NCBI RefSeq assembly: GCF_038957035.1
Contig: NZ_CP152412.1
Coordinates: 7,312,501 to 7,376,500, forward strand
Source: Bradyrhizobium sp. B097
GTDB lineage: Bacteria; Pseudomonadota; Alphaproteobacteria; Rhizobiales; Xanthobacteraceae
Reading direction: 5' to 3'
Length of the DNA stretch: 64,000 nt
Shown: one piece after another, positions 1 through 8,134 of the stretch
How the letters are laid out: each line of letters begins with the position of its first letter
How positions within the stretch are numbered: position 1 is the stretch's first letter
Notes under the pieces: model-generated
The model's database searches: none
Told to the model about the DNA's origin: nothing
What the model saw: the letters and a program-made list of their open reading frames with translations, nothing else
Program-made: the position numbers and the translations under genes

Positions 1-2
1 CC

Positions 3-1421
3 GGGAGTTCCCTGAAGACCCTGGGTTCGGTCGTGGACGATCTGCGGCGGGCGAAGACCGCCGTGGACGGCAGCCGCCAGGAGTTGCAGAAGCTTCGCGG
101 GCAGCGTGATCCCCAAAAAGAGCAGCAAATCCGCGAGCTCGAGGCGGAGCGGAAGAAGCGCGATGAAGAATGGTCGCTCGCACGTGAGGCGGCAAGAAAA
201 GCACACGACGCGGTCACGCGCGCGGAGGCGGAGATCGATGTGGCACGACAGCAGTTCGCCGCCGCCGAACTCGATCGCCAGGCAAAGGCCCTCCGCGAAC
301 ACGACGCTGCCCACGAGGTGCGCCGGCGCGTCCTCGGCATACTGACCGAGGCCAAGGACTTCTGGCGCGAACACAAGCAGACGCTCGAAACTGCAGAGAC
401 CCGCGCCGAGGAGAGCCGCGCCGGGATCGCGCGTGGTCACGAATCGTGGGCGAAACACGCGGCGGACTTCCCGGAGGTGGCAATGCCGGTGCTGAGCGGG
501 GAGGCATGGCGCGAGCGGCTTGGCGAAACGCGGGCGATGCGCGACCTCCTGCAGAACTCGACGCTGCTGGACAAGACTGCCGAGGCCGAGGAAGCGGGCC
601 GCCAGCTCTCGGACGCATTCCGCAACGAGTTCGTCAGCCTGCTGGTGCACGCCTTCTCGAAGATCCGCGACACGCGCGACGACCTCAATCGCGAGATGGA
701 GCAGCACGAGTTCTACGGCGAGAAATACCTGTTCAGGATGAACCCGGTCGAGAAGTTCAGGGCGATCATCGATCTGGTCGAACGTGCGACGGAGGATCCG
801 AACTGGGCGATGCCCTCACTGCACGCGCTCGAGGTCGACACCGAGCAGGCCCGCGCCGTCCGCTCCATCGCCGACATGATCGAAAGCGACGATCAGAGCG
901 CGCTCAACGATCTGCGCGATCCGAAGGCGTACTGGACCTTCGACGTGCTGGTCAAGGACGCCGGCACCGGCGACGTCGTTTCGACGCTGCGCCAGCGCAT
1001 GAAGAAGGGGTCGATCGGAGAGGGCGTCGTTCCGCAGTATATCGCCATGGCGGCCGCGGTGTCGTCCAAATCGTCTTCGCCCGACCGCAGGAACGGATCG
1101 CTCGGCGTCATCCTGCTCGACGACGCACTCGACGGACTGGACACCGAGCACACGGTGAAGATGCTCAAGTTCATGAGCGGCACCAATCTGCAGATCGTCG
1201 CCGCGGCGCCCGACACGAAATCCCGCGTACTGGCGCACGCGATGGAGACGTTCATCAACGTCGCCCGCGACGGAGAGGACATCCACATCGTTCCGGAGAA
1301 AGTGTCCGACGCGCTGCGGGACGACCTCGCCGAGGAGGATCCGCGGGTCAAGGGCTACGAATCGTACCGCGAACGCGCCCTCGCCTCCGATGAGACCGAC
1401 GCGCTGGAGGCCGCGCAATGA
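3..1421 (+). CDS. jetC: JetC-like SMC ATPase of a Wadjet system, 5' end outside window
   Basis: The reading frame is open to the left edge, so this is the C-terminal part of a longer protein. It has a charged coiled-coil stretch (first ~130 residues) and ends in an ABC/SMC head: a signature-like GSIGEG about 100 residues before a Walker B region ILLDDALDGLD. The next gene, jetD, overlaps by 4 bases (ATGA), the arrangement expected for Wadjet (JetABCD), an SMC condensin that recognises and cleaves plasmid DNA. By inference it is the MukB/SMC-like motor subunit. jetA and jetB would lie left of the window. The signature differs from canonical SGGE, so the family call rests mainly on the partner gene. 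A generic SMC-like ATPase is the alternative. Confidence 0.72.
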   Translation, partial: GSSLKTLGSVVDDLRRAKTAVDGSRQELQKLRGQRDPQKEQQIRELEAERKKRDEEWSLAREAARKAHDAVTRAEAEIDVARQQFAAAELDRQAKALREHDAAHEVRRRVLGILTEAKDFWREHKQTLETAETRAEESRAGIARGHESWAKHAADFPEVAMPVLSGEAWRERLGETRAMRDLLQNSTLLDKTAEAEEAGRQLSDAFRNEFVSLLVHAFSKIRDTRDDLNREMEQHEFYGEKYLFRMNPVEKFRAIIDLVERATEDPNWAMPSLHALEVDTEQARAVRSIADMIESDDQSALNDLRDPKAYWTFDVLVKDAGTGDVVSTLRQRMKKGSIGEGVVPQYIAMAAAVSSKSSSPDRRNGSLGVILLDDALDGLDTEHTVKMLKFMSGTNLQIVAAAPDTKSRVLAHAMETFINVARDGEDIHIVPEKVSDALRDDLAEEDPRVKGYESYRERALASDETDALEAAQ

Positions 1422-2602
1422 CAATCTCCGGCGGTGAGGCCGCGCGCAGGGCTCTCATCAGGCTGCTCGAATCCGCCGACCGCAATGTGACGGCGACCCG
1501 CACGCTGTCGGTCGCCGCAACAGCGCCGAAGGATCCCTCGCCCGCCGTGCAGCGGGCATGGCGGGAAAGGCTCGAGGGTTCCGAACGTGCCGGCGCGGTC
1601 GCGCTTGTCCGCGCAAGCGGTAATCGGCGCGACGTCATCGAGCGCGTGCGGCTGCTCGATGCCGACCGCCTGGCGCGCGACCTCGGCATCACCCGCGCCG
1701 GAACGCTCGCCGCCGCCGCGGTGGCGGCGGCGCGGGACGCCGCCGCGGGCCGGGATGGGCTCGACGGAGCCATCGAGGATGCCGCCGACAAATGGACCAA
1801 GGGAGCCGAGTGGTATCGCCTGCCGGCCGAGGCCGAGCTGGTGCGCAGCGTCTTCGCCACCGCCGCCGGCCTGCTCGACGTCGCGTTCGGGACGCATTTC
1901 CGCGTCGCCTCCGCGCGGACCTCCGGGTCGTCGAAATTCCTTGAGCGACACGGTGCGGCGGTCGGCGCCATCCTGCGCCGCGCGCTGGCCCTGCCGGACG
2001 ACACGCGGCAGGACGAGATCTGGGAGATGTTGGGCCTTGTCAGGTTCGGCCATCCCGTCTGTCTGCGTGCCCCGGTGCGTTTTGCCGACGCAGCGGGAAC
2101 CGCGGTAAGCGGCTTCGCCCTGCCCTGGAGCGCAGTCAATCCCGACCTGGTGGCGAGCTGCGCGCCGTGCGGGGATGAGCCCGCGTTCATCATGACGGTG
2201 GAGAACTGGACAAGCTTCAACGGCCAGTGCCGCGACGTCGAACGGGGCGCGGTGGTCTACACGCACGGCTTCCCGCCACCGCCGGTCCGCATGCTGGTTG
2301 GCCAAATGGCGGCGTTCTGGCCGGACGCCCCGTTCTACCACTGGGGCGACGTCGATGCGGGGGGACTCCTGATCGCCGATTCGATCCGCGAGGCGGCCGG
2401 CCGGCCCGTCAATCTGCACCTCATGACGGCGTCATTGGCCGAGCAACACGGAGCGCGACGAAAACCGCTGGCGCGGGTGGCACCCCTGGCTGCGAGGAAC
2501 GACGATTTCGGCGAGCTTGCCCGCTATCTTTCGGGCGACTCCTGTCGCACCTTCGAGCAGGAGATGTTGCGGCCAGTGGACCCATTGGAGATGGCTCAGT
2601 GA
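1418..2602 (+). CDS. jetD: JetD, TOPRIM-like nuclease subunit of Wadjet
   Basis: 394 residues. The C-terminal half matches the DUF2220/JetD pattern: a VENWTSF motif near residue 255 (the 'vEN' element of the TOPRIM-like fold) and HWGDVDAGGLLI near residue 308, carrying the acidic residues expected to bind metal. The N-terminal half is helical and alanine-rich. In Wadjet, JetD is the endonuclease that cuts DNA after loop extrusion by JetABC. ATG overlaps the jetC stop by 4 bases, and the next gene starts on a GTG inside its own stop, so all three are probably translationally coupled. The frame is intact with normal codon use. Confidence 0.8.
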   Translation: MTISGGEAARRALIRLLESADRNVTATRTLSVAATAPKDPSPAVQRAWRERLEGSERAGAVALVRASGNRRDVIERVRLLDADRLARDLGITRAGTLAAAAVAAARDAAAGRDGLDGAIEDAADKWTKGAEWYRLPAEAELVRSVFATAAGLLDVAFGTHFRVASARTSGSSKFLERHGAAVGAILRRALALPDDTRQDEIWEMLGLVRFGHPVCLRAPVRFADAAGTAVSGFALPWSAVNPDLVASCAPCGDEPAFIMTVENWTSFNGQCRDVERGAVVYTHGFPPPPVRMLVGQMAAFWPDAPFYHWGDVDAGGLLIADSIREAAGRPVNLHLMTASLAEQHGARRKPLARVAPLAARNDDFGELARYLSGDSCRTFEQEMLRPVDPLEMAQ

Positions 2603-3150
2603 GTAGACAGTTCACTGACGGGGAGATCGTCGCGGCGATCAGGGCGATCGCCGCCGAAGGGAGGCCGCTGTCGCGCGCCACGGTGCGCAAGCGCCTCGGC
2701 GGCGGCGGCTCGACCCGGATTTCCGCGATCCTGAAGGAGTATGCCGCCGGCGCTCACGGTCCAGGTGCTCGGTCCGGACCGAACGGTCCAGTCCGGTCCG
2801 GAGCGGCCGGTCCGGCCTCCGCTGCAGCGGAGGGCAAGGCCGTGCGAGCCTCGGCGGATGTCCCCCCGCCGGCGGTGGCGGCGCCGGCCGCGACCTCAGC
2901 CCCGTCGGACGGACGCGAGAGCGAGGGCGGCATCGCCCAACTGCAGAGCGAGATACGGGTTCTAAAAATCCTCCTCGAGTCGGAACGCAACGCCCGCCGC
3001 GAGGACGAGGCCAGGCACGCCCGGACGATCGAGGCCCTGCAACGCGAGATCGAGATCGCCAGCGGTGGCTGGACGGACCGGGACGCCAGCGGTGCCCGGC
3101 CTTCGCGGACGCCCGGCGCGCCGGAACCGCGCTCCAGGACCAGGCCCTGA
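2599..3150 (+). CDS. KfrA-like N-terminal DNA-binding protein, coupled to jetD
   Basis: 183 residues from GTG 2599, which overlaps the jetD TGA. Residues 3-48 (FTDGEIVAAIRAI...RATVRKRLGGGGSTRISAILKEY) fit the KfrA_N plasmid-type DNA-binding domain, a helix-turn-helix followed in KfrA by a long coiled coil. A Gly/Pro/Ala-rich linker follows (about 55-105), then a helical coiled coil (about 115-155, 'LQSEIRVLKILLESERNARRE'-like). The end is Pro/Arg-rich. The longer upstream frame is only read-through of jetD in another frame. Likely role (inference): a regulator or DNA-recognition accessory of the Wadjet operon. A remnant of plasmid or ICE maintenance is also possible. Confidence 0.68.
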   Translation: MSRQFTDGEIVAAIRAIAAEGRPLSRATVRKRLGGGGSTRISAILKEYAAGAHGPGARSGPNGPVRSGAAGPASAAAEGKAVRASADVPPPAVAAPAATSAPSDGRESEGGIAQLQSEIRVLKILLESERNARREDEARHARTIEALQREIEIASGGWTDRDASGARPSRTPGAPEPRSRTRP

Positions 3151-4021
3151 TGGCCGCCGCCGACCGGTTTGGTCCGCCGGTGCGAAGGGTATTGAGGCCC
3201 GGCCGCAGACGATTTCGGGCGGAACGAAGGGTCCGGCGCTTGACGGTCCAATAGTTGAAACAGATCACGCCCGGCCTGCCGCGGCGTAGTTGGTATCGCC
3301 CGTGTCTGCCTGAAATGCACCGAAGAACTCGCCAAGGTGGGCCTGTCGTTCCATTGCAACGGGGCTTGGTTCGCGCGCCCGTGTCGGTACCCGACTTTGA
3401 TCCGGGCTGGCTTGCTGTGTTTTGCACAGGCTTTGCGCGCGGTGAACACGGAATTTCTGTTTGAGCTGGAGTTTGCCAGGCCAACCGGGAGCAGGCCGCG
3501 TTCCGTATGGACGTACGGTCGAAGGACCCGTCTGGCTCGCCGAGGCCTTGCGCTTCGGTGGCGGTACGTCCGCCGACAACGAGGTCAGAGCCGAGCAGTC
3601 GCTTGAGTGAAATGACAACGCTCTGCCAAGAGAATTCGCTGAGTGGGCGCTTGAAAGTTCCCCGCGTCGGCTGAACGAGTCAGCCGGCCGATACGTGTAT
3701 TGGTACTGGCCGAAAGTGGTCACTCGCCAGAACAAGACAGGCCACTGATTTAGAATCGAAAGGGGCCGCTCACGCGCGGCCCCTTGCCGGTTTAGTCTGA
3801 AAATTTGTTCGGGATGAAAAGCTAGCCCCGGCAAGAGTTAGATTAGAATTTTCAACAACCAAGTTGGATTCCGGGAAAATACGGTGTTTCGTCATCGGAA
3901 CGCGGCGGCCCCACTCGCAGATGCAAAATAGGCCGGTGATAATTCCGGCGCATCCCTAAACCATTCAATCGAATCCTGTCGCTTCAGTTGTTAGGCGAAA
4001 AACGAATTCGCGAAAATCGCA
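3151..4021. other. Intergenic, degenerate; one strong hairpin
   Basis: No ORF here has a recognisable product. The frames overlapping on both strands are Arg/Ser/Pro-rich shadows. At 3760-3785 there is a perfect 10-bp inverted repeat (AAGGGGCCGC / GCGGCCCCTT, 6-base loop), a likely transcript end or structured RNA element. Confidence 0.5.
3760..3785. terminator. GC-rich hairpin, possible terminator
   Basis: AAGGGGCCGC at 3760-3769 pairs perfectly with GCGGCCCCTT at 3776-3785 around the loop TCACGC. There is no long U-run, so it could be a stabilising or bidirectional stem rather than an intrinsic terminator. It lies about 600 bases past the KfrA-like gene. Confidence 0.4.
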
Positions 4022-4028
4022 AAAAAGA

Positions 4029-4046
4029 GGCCGCCAAGAGGCGGCC
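4029..4046 (+). promoter_or_regulatory. Leader hairpin before small zinc-motif gene
   Basis: GGCCGCC (4029-4035) pairs with GGCGGCC (4040-4046) around AAGA, after an A-rich tract and 13 bases before ATG 4060. It may be the end of an upstream transcript or a 5' leader structure of the small gene. Confidence 0.35.
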
Positions 4047-4059
4047 GGAGAGGTTCAAA

Positions 4060-4214
4060 ATGCAGCCGAAGATCAAAGAGCGTATCTGCCCGGCCTGACC
4101 TGCAATGGAACGGGCTTCCCGCCGGTTGAGCAGCCTGTTCGGCCGGGCCACAAAATCTATCCGATCAAATGCAAGACCTGCGACGGCAAGGGCAAGATCG
4201 CAGAAGACAACTGA
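4060..4214 (+). pseudogene. Small CxxC zinc-motif protein, frameshifted
   Basis: ATG 4060 opens MQPKIKERICPA and stops at TGA after 'CPA'. Five bases later the expected continuation resumes: CNGTGFPPV...GHKIYPIKCKTCDGKGKIAEDN, stop 4212-4214. Removing five inserted bases (ACCTG, a near-duplication of adjacent CCTG) near 4096 restores a ~50-residue protein with two CxxC-xGxG zinc motifs of the DnaJ-like type. I recognise this as a small protein common in bradyrhizobia, function unknown. It is either a true pseudogene or an assembly error. Confidence 0.65.
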
Positions 4215-4221
4215 GGCGGCC

Positions 4222-4422
4222 TTATTTCGGCGGCTGAAGCTCGGAGGATCGCAGCCACTCGCTCATGTGCGCGCCGGTCTCAGCCTGTCGGGCCTTCTTC
4301 AAAATGACTTCCCGATCAGGCCCAGGTGCGAGCACGTCAGCCTGTAGCCGAAGCCGCTGTGCCTCGTCAGCCAGACGTTCTTCCAATGACTGCGTTTGCT
4401 TGAAACGACGACGCTGTTGCAT
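4222..4422 (-). CDS. Conserved small protein, unknown function
   Basis: 66 residues, MQQRRRFKQTQSLEERLADEA... ending SEWLRSSELQPPK. Composition is helical and charged, without membrane segment or Cys. The C-terminal 'ARQAETGAHMSEWLRS' pattern is one I associate with a short family widespread in Bradyrhizobium and relatives. AGGGAG lies upstream of the ATG at good spacing. It runs convergently to the zinc-motif relic, 8 bases away. No function can be given. Confidence 0.62.
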   Translation of the reverse strand: MQQRRRFKQTQSLEERLADEAQRLRLQADVLAPGPDREVILKKARQAETGAHMSEWLRSSELQPPK

Positions 4423-5027
4423 GGCACTGCTCCCTGCTTGTTTGGGCGGGAGCGCAACCGGGCGTTCTCGTCACCGATAGTAGCCACGAGCGGGGGTGAT
4501 GGGGATATTTAAGCATCACTAATGCCTTAATGGGCCTAGAACATTTACTATACCGTCTCAGTAGTCCTACCGAGAACACCGGCTAAGCCTTGGTTGCCGC
4601 TCGCTTAAAGCAAATCAGGCCACTGCAAAAATTTCAGTTTAGGCCACTAGGGATAAAACAGGCCAGCCCCCAGCCGTACCGCCTTGGCGGAAGCGCGCGA
4701 CCAGTTCAGCGCACTCGCACTCCGGATGATCCGCAATTGCGCCGTTCAGCAGCACGCGCCGCCTCCCGGCCCAATCGTAGACATGTAGGCAGTTTTTCCC
4801 ATAATGGGCGTGTACTATTCATAGACGCGAGCTTTTCGCGCACACGCCACGCGTTTCTTGGCCTCTTTTTCCGACGACGTATTCAACGCAACCGTGAACA
4901 ACCTGGCGGGAGCACACGCGCTCCAATTTCCCGGAACGTATCCGGCGATACGCGTTTACGAAGACCGGCTCCGACAGGTGCCACGTGCGATGGCGCGCTC
5001 GAGAGGGTTCCCAATCGATCCGAGTAG
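4423..5027. other. Intergenic, no convincing gene
   Basis: Six-frame reading gives only short frames of basic, low-information composition. The 4500-4570 part is AT-richer than its surroundings (ATTTAAGCATCACTAATGCC), which could carry promoters for the minus-strand small gene. Nothing else recognised. Confidence 0.5.
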
Positions 5028-5055
5028 TTGACTTTTAGGAGATATTATATTATCT
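5028..5055 (+). promoter_or_regulatory. Putative hipBA promoter with palindromic operator
   Basis: TTGACT at 5028-5033 resembles a -35 box. Downstream is an AT-rich stretch with the inverted repeat AGATA (5040-5044) N6 TATCT (5051-5055), overlapping the expected -10 region. HipB antitoxins repress their own operon through short spaced palindromes, so this is the likely HipB site. It lies 30 bases before ATG 5085. Confidence 0.42.
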
Positions 5056-5084
5056 GCTGATTGTCATATTCACATTTTATAGCT

Positions 5085-5387
5085 ATGGAAATACCCCTTA
5101 AATTGAAGTCCCCGCACGATGTCTCTGCCGGAATCGCGGAGCGTGCAAAGCGGCGGCGGCTGGAGGCCAACCTGACGCAGGAAGGTTTGGCTGCGCGTGC
5201 CCAAGTGAGTCTCGGTACTCTCAAATTGTTCGAACGGACCGGCAAATCATCCGTCGAATTCCTCATAGCCATCGCATTCGCGCTCGGTGCCGAGCAGGAG
5301 TTCGAGGCCCTCTTTCCTTCCAAACCTCGAAAAACGATAGAAGACGTGATCGCCAAGCCACTGCGGCAGCGAGGACGACGAAAATGA
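5085..5387 (+). CDS. hipB: HipB-like HTH antitoxin/repressor
   Basis: 100 residues from ATG 5085 (MEIPLKLKSPHD...); a TTG 24 bases upstream is possible but starts an unlikely leader. Residues ~12-65 form an XRE-family helix-turn-helix (AERAKRRRLEANLTQEGLAARAQVSLGTLKLFERTGKSS). The C-terminal tail is basic (KPLRQRGRRK). The stop overlaps the hipA ATG by 4 bases (ATGA), the standard antitoxin-toxin coupling. Role by family: it binds HipA and represses the operon. Confidence 0.82.
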   Translation: MEIPLKLKSPHDVSAGIAERAKRRRLEANLTQEGLAARAQVSLGTLKLFERTGKSSVEFLIAIAFALGAEQEFEALFPSKPRKTIEDVIAKPLRQRGRRK

Positions 5388-6670
5388 CGAATGCCGGATC
5401 AAAGCCTTTCGAGAGCATCCAGAAGCTGTCGGTTCTGCTGGACTTCTACGGGGAGCAGATTGAGGTCGGAACACTGGCGTGGAGCAAGGAAGAACGTCGC
5501 GCTTACTTTCAGTATCATCCCGACTTCGCGGCAAAGAAACTTGCGATCTCTCCATTCAATTTGCCGTTCGTGGCAGAAGCGAAGGAAGCGCCTCATGCTC
5601 CGTTCGGTGGTCTGCACGGAACGTTTAACGATAGCTTGCCCGACGGCTGGGGAAAGCTTCTGCTGGATCGCCGGCTACAGAAGCTCGGACACGATTTCAG
5701 ACTGCTGACACCTCTCGACCGGTTGGCGTTCGTCGGCCAGAGCGGGATGGGCGCGCTGCGCTACGTTCCGGACAAGTCCTTGAGGAAGTCCGGCAACGGC
5801 GCCATAGACATCGATTGGCTCGCCGCTCAGGCTGCAGCGGTCCAGGGCGAGGTCGGCGAAGCCGACATCGACCGTCTGCTGGAAATCCAAGGCGGATCCG
5901 CGGGCGTTCGTCCGAAGATCATGATCGGTTTGAACGACAAGACCGGGACGATCGTTGCGGACAACGGAAGCGGCCTTCCGGACGGCTTCGATGGCTGGCT
6001 TGTGAAATTCAAGTCAACCGTTGATCCCGCGGAAATCGGACGGGAAGAATACGCCTACTCGCTTATGGCACGAGCCGCAGGCGTCGACATGCCGCCCACG
6101 AAGTTGATCAAGACCAATAAGGGCGTCTACTTCGCCGCCCGCAGGTTCGATCGCACGGAAAGCGGATGCGCTCACGTGGAAACCGTCAGCGGCCTCCTTG
6201 ATGCGGACCACCGAGCGCCATCCATCGATTACGATACGTTGTTGAAGGCGACGCGGGCTCTGACGCGCGACGAGCGCCATGTGCGCCAGATGTTCGTCCG
6301 GATGGTGTTTAACGTACTCGCGCGCAATCGGGACGACCACGCCAAAAACCACGCATTCCTCTTGGCCAAGGACGGGGTGTGGCATCCGACACCGGCTTAC
6401 GATCTCACACTCTCCGAAGGGCCCGGCGGCGAACACAATCTTGCCGTCGACGGTGAAGGAAAGAATCCGACCAACAAGCACATCATGAAGGTCGCCGAGC
6501 GCGCATCGATTCCGAAAGCCGAAGCCGAAAGGCTTTTCGAAATTGTTCGGAAAGCAGTCGACCGCTGGCCCGAGTTCGCGAAGCAAGCCGGACTGTCGGA
6601 AAAACACCTTCGAGAAGTCGACCTGCTTCTGAATAAACGCGGCTCCACCGCCGCAGCGTCCGTTCCCTAG
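5384..6670 (+). CDS. hipA: HipA-family serine/threonine kinase toxin
   Basis: 428 residues, usual length for the family. An N-terminal HipA_N domain precedes a kinase core. Visible motifs are a Gly/Ser loop GGSAGVRPK near residue 170, the catalytic loop NRDDHAKNHAFLL near 315, and the metal-binding AYDLTLSEG near 340. Known HipA toxins phosphorylate translation factors (GltX and others), causing growth arrest and persistence. It is coupled to hipB and sits in a block with Wadjet and a caspase-type system. The catalytic residues look complete, so it is probably active. Confidence 0.88.
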   Translation: MTNAGSKPFESIQKLSVLLDFYGEQIEVGTLAWSKEERRAYFQYHPDFAAKKLAISPFNLPFVAEAKEAPHAPFGGLHGTFNDSLPDGWGKLLLDRRLQKLGHDFRLLTPLDRLAFVGQSGMGALRYVPDKSLRKSGNGAIDIDWLAAQAAAVQGEVGEADIDRLLEIQGGSAGVRPKIMIGLNDKTGTIVADNGSGLPDGFDGWLVKFKSTVDPAEIGREEYAYSLMARAAGVDMPPTKLIKTNKGVYFAARRFDRTESGCAHVETVSGLLDADHRAPSIDYDTLLKATRALTRDERHVRQMFVRMVFNVLARNRDDHAKNHAFLLAKDGVWHPTPAYDLTLSEGPGGEHNLAVDGEGKNPTNKHIMKVAERASIPKAEAERLFEIVRKAVDRWPEFAKQAGLSEKHLREVDLLLNKRGSTAAASVP

Positions 6671-7192
6671 CCTCTGAGACGCTGTACCGACCTTGGTGTC
6701 GGCCCCAAATGACTCGATTGCAGGATGGAGTTAGGCTATTTTCTCGTCTGGGTAGTGCATTTGGATTATTGATATGAAAAATAGAATTTCTTTGCCTTCC
6801 GATCTTCGCTCTTGCCTTTGCGACCGACGCCGACGCGGCCGGAGTTTGAGCTCCCTGGGCAACCTGTTCGTCAATTCAAATGAACGGTGCGGCGGCACCG
6901 GGTCCCGATCCGATGATCGCCGGGAGTTCGGGACGCTTTCCCGATTACGTAATCGCCGATCGATATGCAGCCTTCCGTCGCGCGGTGGTTCAAGCTGGCA
7001 CAGGACTACCCCTCAACGCCACCGTTCCTCTCGATTTCTCACTTCAGGTAAGGGTGTCGGTTCAGTCGCTTCTTCGGTGTCACGACGTGAATCCCTGCGG
7101 TCCACCGGCGCCCGCGGCCTTGAACGTGCCGCCACTCGACGGATACGAAAATGCGCCAAGAGTGACGAGATAGCCCCTCCGAGCAACAACGA
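6671..7192. other. Intergenic; possible relic of an exported protein
   Basis: Frames from 6774 and 6880 are basic and unrecognised. One frame beginning at 6775 reads like a signal peptide (FLCLPIFALAFATDADAAG) but lacks a start codon and stops at once, which hints at a decayed secreted protein. No other element seen. Confidence 0.35.
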
Positions 7193-8041
7193 ATGATCGA
7201 AGAGCCGCCCCGCATCAAGAAATTCAGAGGCGAACTGGTGAAGGTCATTCCACGATTTCCGAACGATCGTGCCTCACTGAAACACATGCAGGAAAAGAGT
7301 CTCGGCGACCTGCTGATCGATTTCGTGAGCTGGCGATCACGTTACGTCGGCCGGCGCCCGCGAACCGTAAGCGTCGAGCTGGCCGCGCAGGCCGATCCGC
7401 GTTGGGCCGCCCATGCGGACGCGATAGAGATGTTCCTGGAAAAGGTACGAAGCGGCGAGGACCTGACGCCGCATCTTTCCATCGCGCCTCACACCAAGGG
7501 ATATGCACCAGCCGCTCGAGCCCGGAACGCTCCACCGGCTGACCGGTGGTCCGACAAGGACTTCGTGCTGAACGCGATGGGTTATCATCACTTCCATCTC
7601 GGCAAGACCATCCATCCGCGCGGTCATGTCGATCGGACGAACGATCTGATCTTCGCCGAGGTCCATCGTGACAAGTTTCACGTCATCGCGATCTTCGGCC
7701 ATGAAGTATTCGATCAAGATAGCGCCGAACGAATGCGACTTTGGTCGGCGCACGATCAAGTCGCCTTCCGCAGCGTGCCGCCCGGCTCGGTCGTGATATC
7801 GGCCCCGAATACGCAGTCCGGGCATACGCTTCAGTCGGTCCACTACGCCAGCCAATGCGCCAAGTTCATCCGGCGATTGGAGCCCCTGCTCGACGGCCCG
7901 ATCTTCGAGGCCGGACTCTATGCTCCGGATCATCAGGCGCCGCCTGAGCCGAAGTTCTCGTGGACCTTCTACCATCTCGACTTCATCGTCACCGAAGAGG
8001 TCGGGTCGACGAACTTCCTGCTCATGCGAGGCTGGAACTAG
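7193..8041 (+). CDS. Unrecognised protein with HHFHLG motif, first gene of hydrolase-caspase unit
   Basis: 282 residues, soluble, no signal peptide or membrane helix. The N-terminal ~120 residues are charged. The core (about 125-235) contains GYHHFHLG (131-137), then DLIFAEVHRDKFHVIAIFGHE (151-171), an alternating strand pattern with several His that could form a metal or nuclease-like site. I cannot assign a family. It lies 93 bases before the hydrolase gene on the same strand and is therefore probably part of one transcript with the hydrolase and caspase genes. It could be a sensor, effector or unrelated passenger. Confidence 0.7.
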   Translation: MIEEPPRIKKFRGELVKVIPRFPNDRASLKHMQEKSLGDLLIDFVSWRSRYVGRRPRTVSVELAAQADPRWAAHADAIEMFLEKVRSGEDLTPHLSIAPHTKGYAPAARARNAPPADRWSDKDFVLNAMGYHHFHLGKTIHPRGHVDRTNDLIFAEVHRDKFHVIAIFGHEVFDQDSAERMRLWSAHDQVAFRSVPPGSVVISAPNTQSGHTLQSVHYASQCAKFIRRLEPLLDGPIFEAGLYAPDHQAPPEPKFSWTFYHLDFIVTEEVGSTNFLLMRGWN

Positions 8042-8134
8042 GACGTAGGCGCGACCTGATTTCCCAAGCCGCGCGACTCGCCCCGAACGAAAGACTTCGA
8101 TGCGACGATAATTTTTGAGAATGCGGAGAGTGAC

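Noticed and set aside
446..1393. 315-codon plus-strand ORF inside jetC
   Set aside because: Second reading frame of jetC with extreme Arg/Gly content.
3265..3834. 189-codon minus-strand ORF
   Set aside because: Arg/Ser/Pro-rich, no motif, no ribosome site; typical of GC-rich antisense reading.
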